Part shown: in pieces, positions 5,348 to 5,812 of the stretch | Layout of the letters: every line of letters begins with the position of its first letter | How positions within the stretch are numbered: position 1 is the stretch's first letter | From: Acidobacteriota bacterium | Lineage (GTDB): Bacteria > Acidobacteriota > Terriglobia > UBA7540 | Length of the DNA stretch: 5,812 nt | Reading direction: 5' to 3' | Assembly: GCA_021789565.1 (NCBI GenBank) | Contig: JAJYJL010000609.1 | Location: forward strand, 1-5,812 | Notes under the pieces: generated by a model | The model's database searches: none | What the model saw: only the letters and a program-made list of their open reading frames with translations | Told to the model about the DNA's origin: nothing | Made by a program: the position numbers and the translations under genes

Positions 5348-5812
5348 TCATTTCTGAGAGGCTTGTGGCTTTTCGCGTTCTTCGCCCAGCCAGACGCTGG
5401 CAACTTTCCATCCGGCCTGATCTTTCTGGAGGACGATGTGATACGAGGCGACGGCTTCCGGGTTTTCAAAATCGACGGCGGCCAGCGCGCGCGTCTTGTC
5501 CGGTGACCAGGTCAGGTCCCTGATTTTGATTTCCGCCCCGGCATTCCGCTGGCCTGCGTCGCTTTCACCCGGCGGTCCAATCTGCAGCGCGGGCATAAAG
5601 TAGCTGCGAATTGCCTGCTCCAGAGAACTTCCAGCGCGCTTCCCATCGGGCGTCGCCATATATTTGGCGCGAAGGCCAACAACCGTTGCGGCCGTCTCGA
5701 TGTCATCCTGGATGACAGGGTCGGTGACCTGCTTCTCAACCTCGCGCAGTTTAGGAACCAGCGCCGGGTCCGAGCTGATGGAAAGCGCGAGAATAGCATT
5801 CTGGGTGACGGT
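5348..5812 (-). CDS. Unrecognised protein, C-terminal 154 residues (5' end outside window)
   Basis: I do not recognise this gene. The frame is open from the right edge of the window down to the TGA at 5348-5350, so the methionine at 5657-5659 is most likely internal and the true start lies beyond the window. The visible N-terminal half is helical and charged ([28 protein letters not shown], with a break in the middle). The C-terminal half looks like an antiparallel beta region: [28 protein letters not shown] and [10 protein letters not shown], followed by a polar lysine- and glutamate-rich tail. Alternating strands ending in a [12 protein letters not shown] edge are reminiscent of NTF2/SnoaL-like or lipoprotein-type small domains, but this is a weak structural guess. 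No membrane segment is visible; a signal peptide could exist upstream. It runs in the same direction as selB, but selB has its own promoter, so a functional link is not shown. Confidence 0.62.
   Translation of the reverse strand, partial: TVTQNAILALSISSDPALVPKLREVEKQVTDPVIQDDIETAATVVGLRAKYMATPDGKRAGSSLEQAIRSYFMPALQIGPPGESDAGQRNAGAEIKIRDLTWSPDKTRALAAVDFENPEAVASYHIVLQKDQAGWKVASVWLGEEREKPQASQK

Noticed and set aside
4591..5523. A 310-codon plus-strand open frame crossing selB, its promoter and the gene behind it
   Set aside because: It spans three annotated elements and is serine- and arginine-rich low-information sequence; nothing resembles a protein family.
5512..5799. A 95-codon minus-strand open frame overlapping the right-edge gene
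   Set aside because: It is in a different frame, starts with arginine/serine-rich sequence and ends without family character, while the other frame is open to the edge and has a balanced composition.

Overview
This GC-rich window is packed with housekeeping genes. It looks like chromosome from an environmental bacterium, most probably an Acidobacteriota member. That assignment is an inference from the flavour of the GatA, GatC and DUF721-type proteins and from high-GC coding with little spacing; no taxonomic marker is present. I see no tRNA, rRNA, CRISPR array, insertion sequence or phage gene.

Layout from left to right. A small cysteine-rich probable zinc-binding protein (18-311, +) converges on gatA (368-1822, -), with an imperfect hairpin between their stop codons. 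gatA lies behind gatC (1865-2167, -), and together they encode two of the three subunits of the tRNA-dependent amidotransferase; gatB is not in the window. Upstream of gatC is a short DUF721/DciA-type gene (2295-2627, -), the likely first gene of a dciA-gatC-gatA unit. Divergent from it is a maf-type nucleotide pyrophosphatase gene (2744-3310, +). maf converges on selB, the selenocysteine-specific elongation factor (3300-5207, -), and their 3' ends overlap by 11 bp. Behind selB, after a 140-bp spacer carrying a sharp GC-rich palindrome, is the 3' part of an unrecognised gene (5348 to the window edge, -).

Regulation that can be read from the sequence: dciA and maf have back-to-back sigma70-like promoters with adjacent -35 boxes. 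The dciA transcript would have a roughly 37-nt leader with a Shine-Dalgarno sequence. The maf and selB promoters instead place the predicted transcription start only about 3-5 nt before the preferred ATG, and no Shine-Dalgarno is present, so both are candidates for leaderless or near-leaderless translation. These promoters also argue for shorter starts than the longest open frames of dciA, maf and selB.

Functionally the window joins translation fidelity (GatCA, SelB), replication (DciA) and nucleotide-pool cleaning (Maf). The presence of SelB implies that the organism uses selenocysteine, although selA, selC and selD are not here. I found no convincing new multi-gene system. The items most worth a second look are the paired leaderless promoters, the palindromic element, the altered GatA motif and the two unrecognised proteins.
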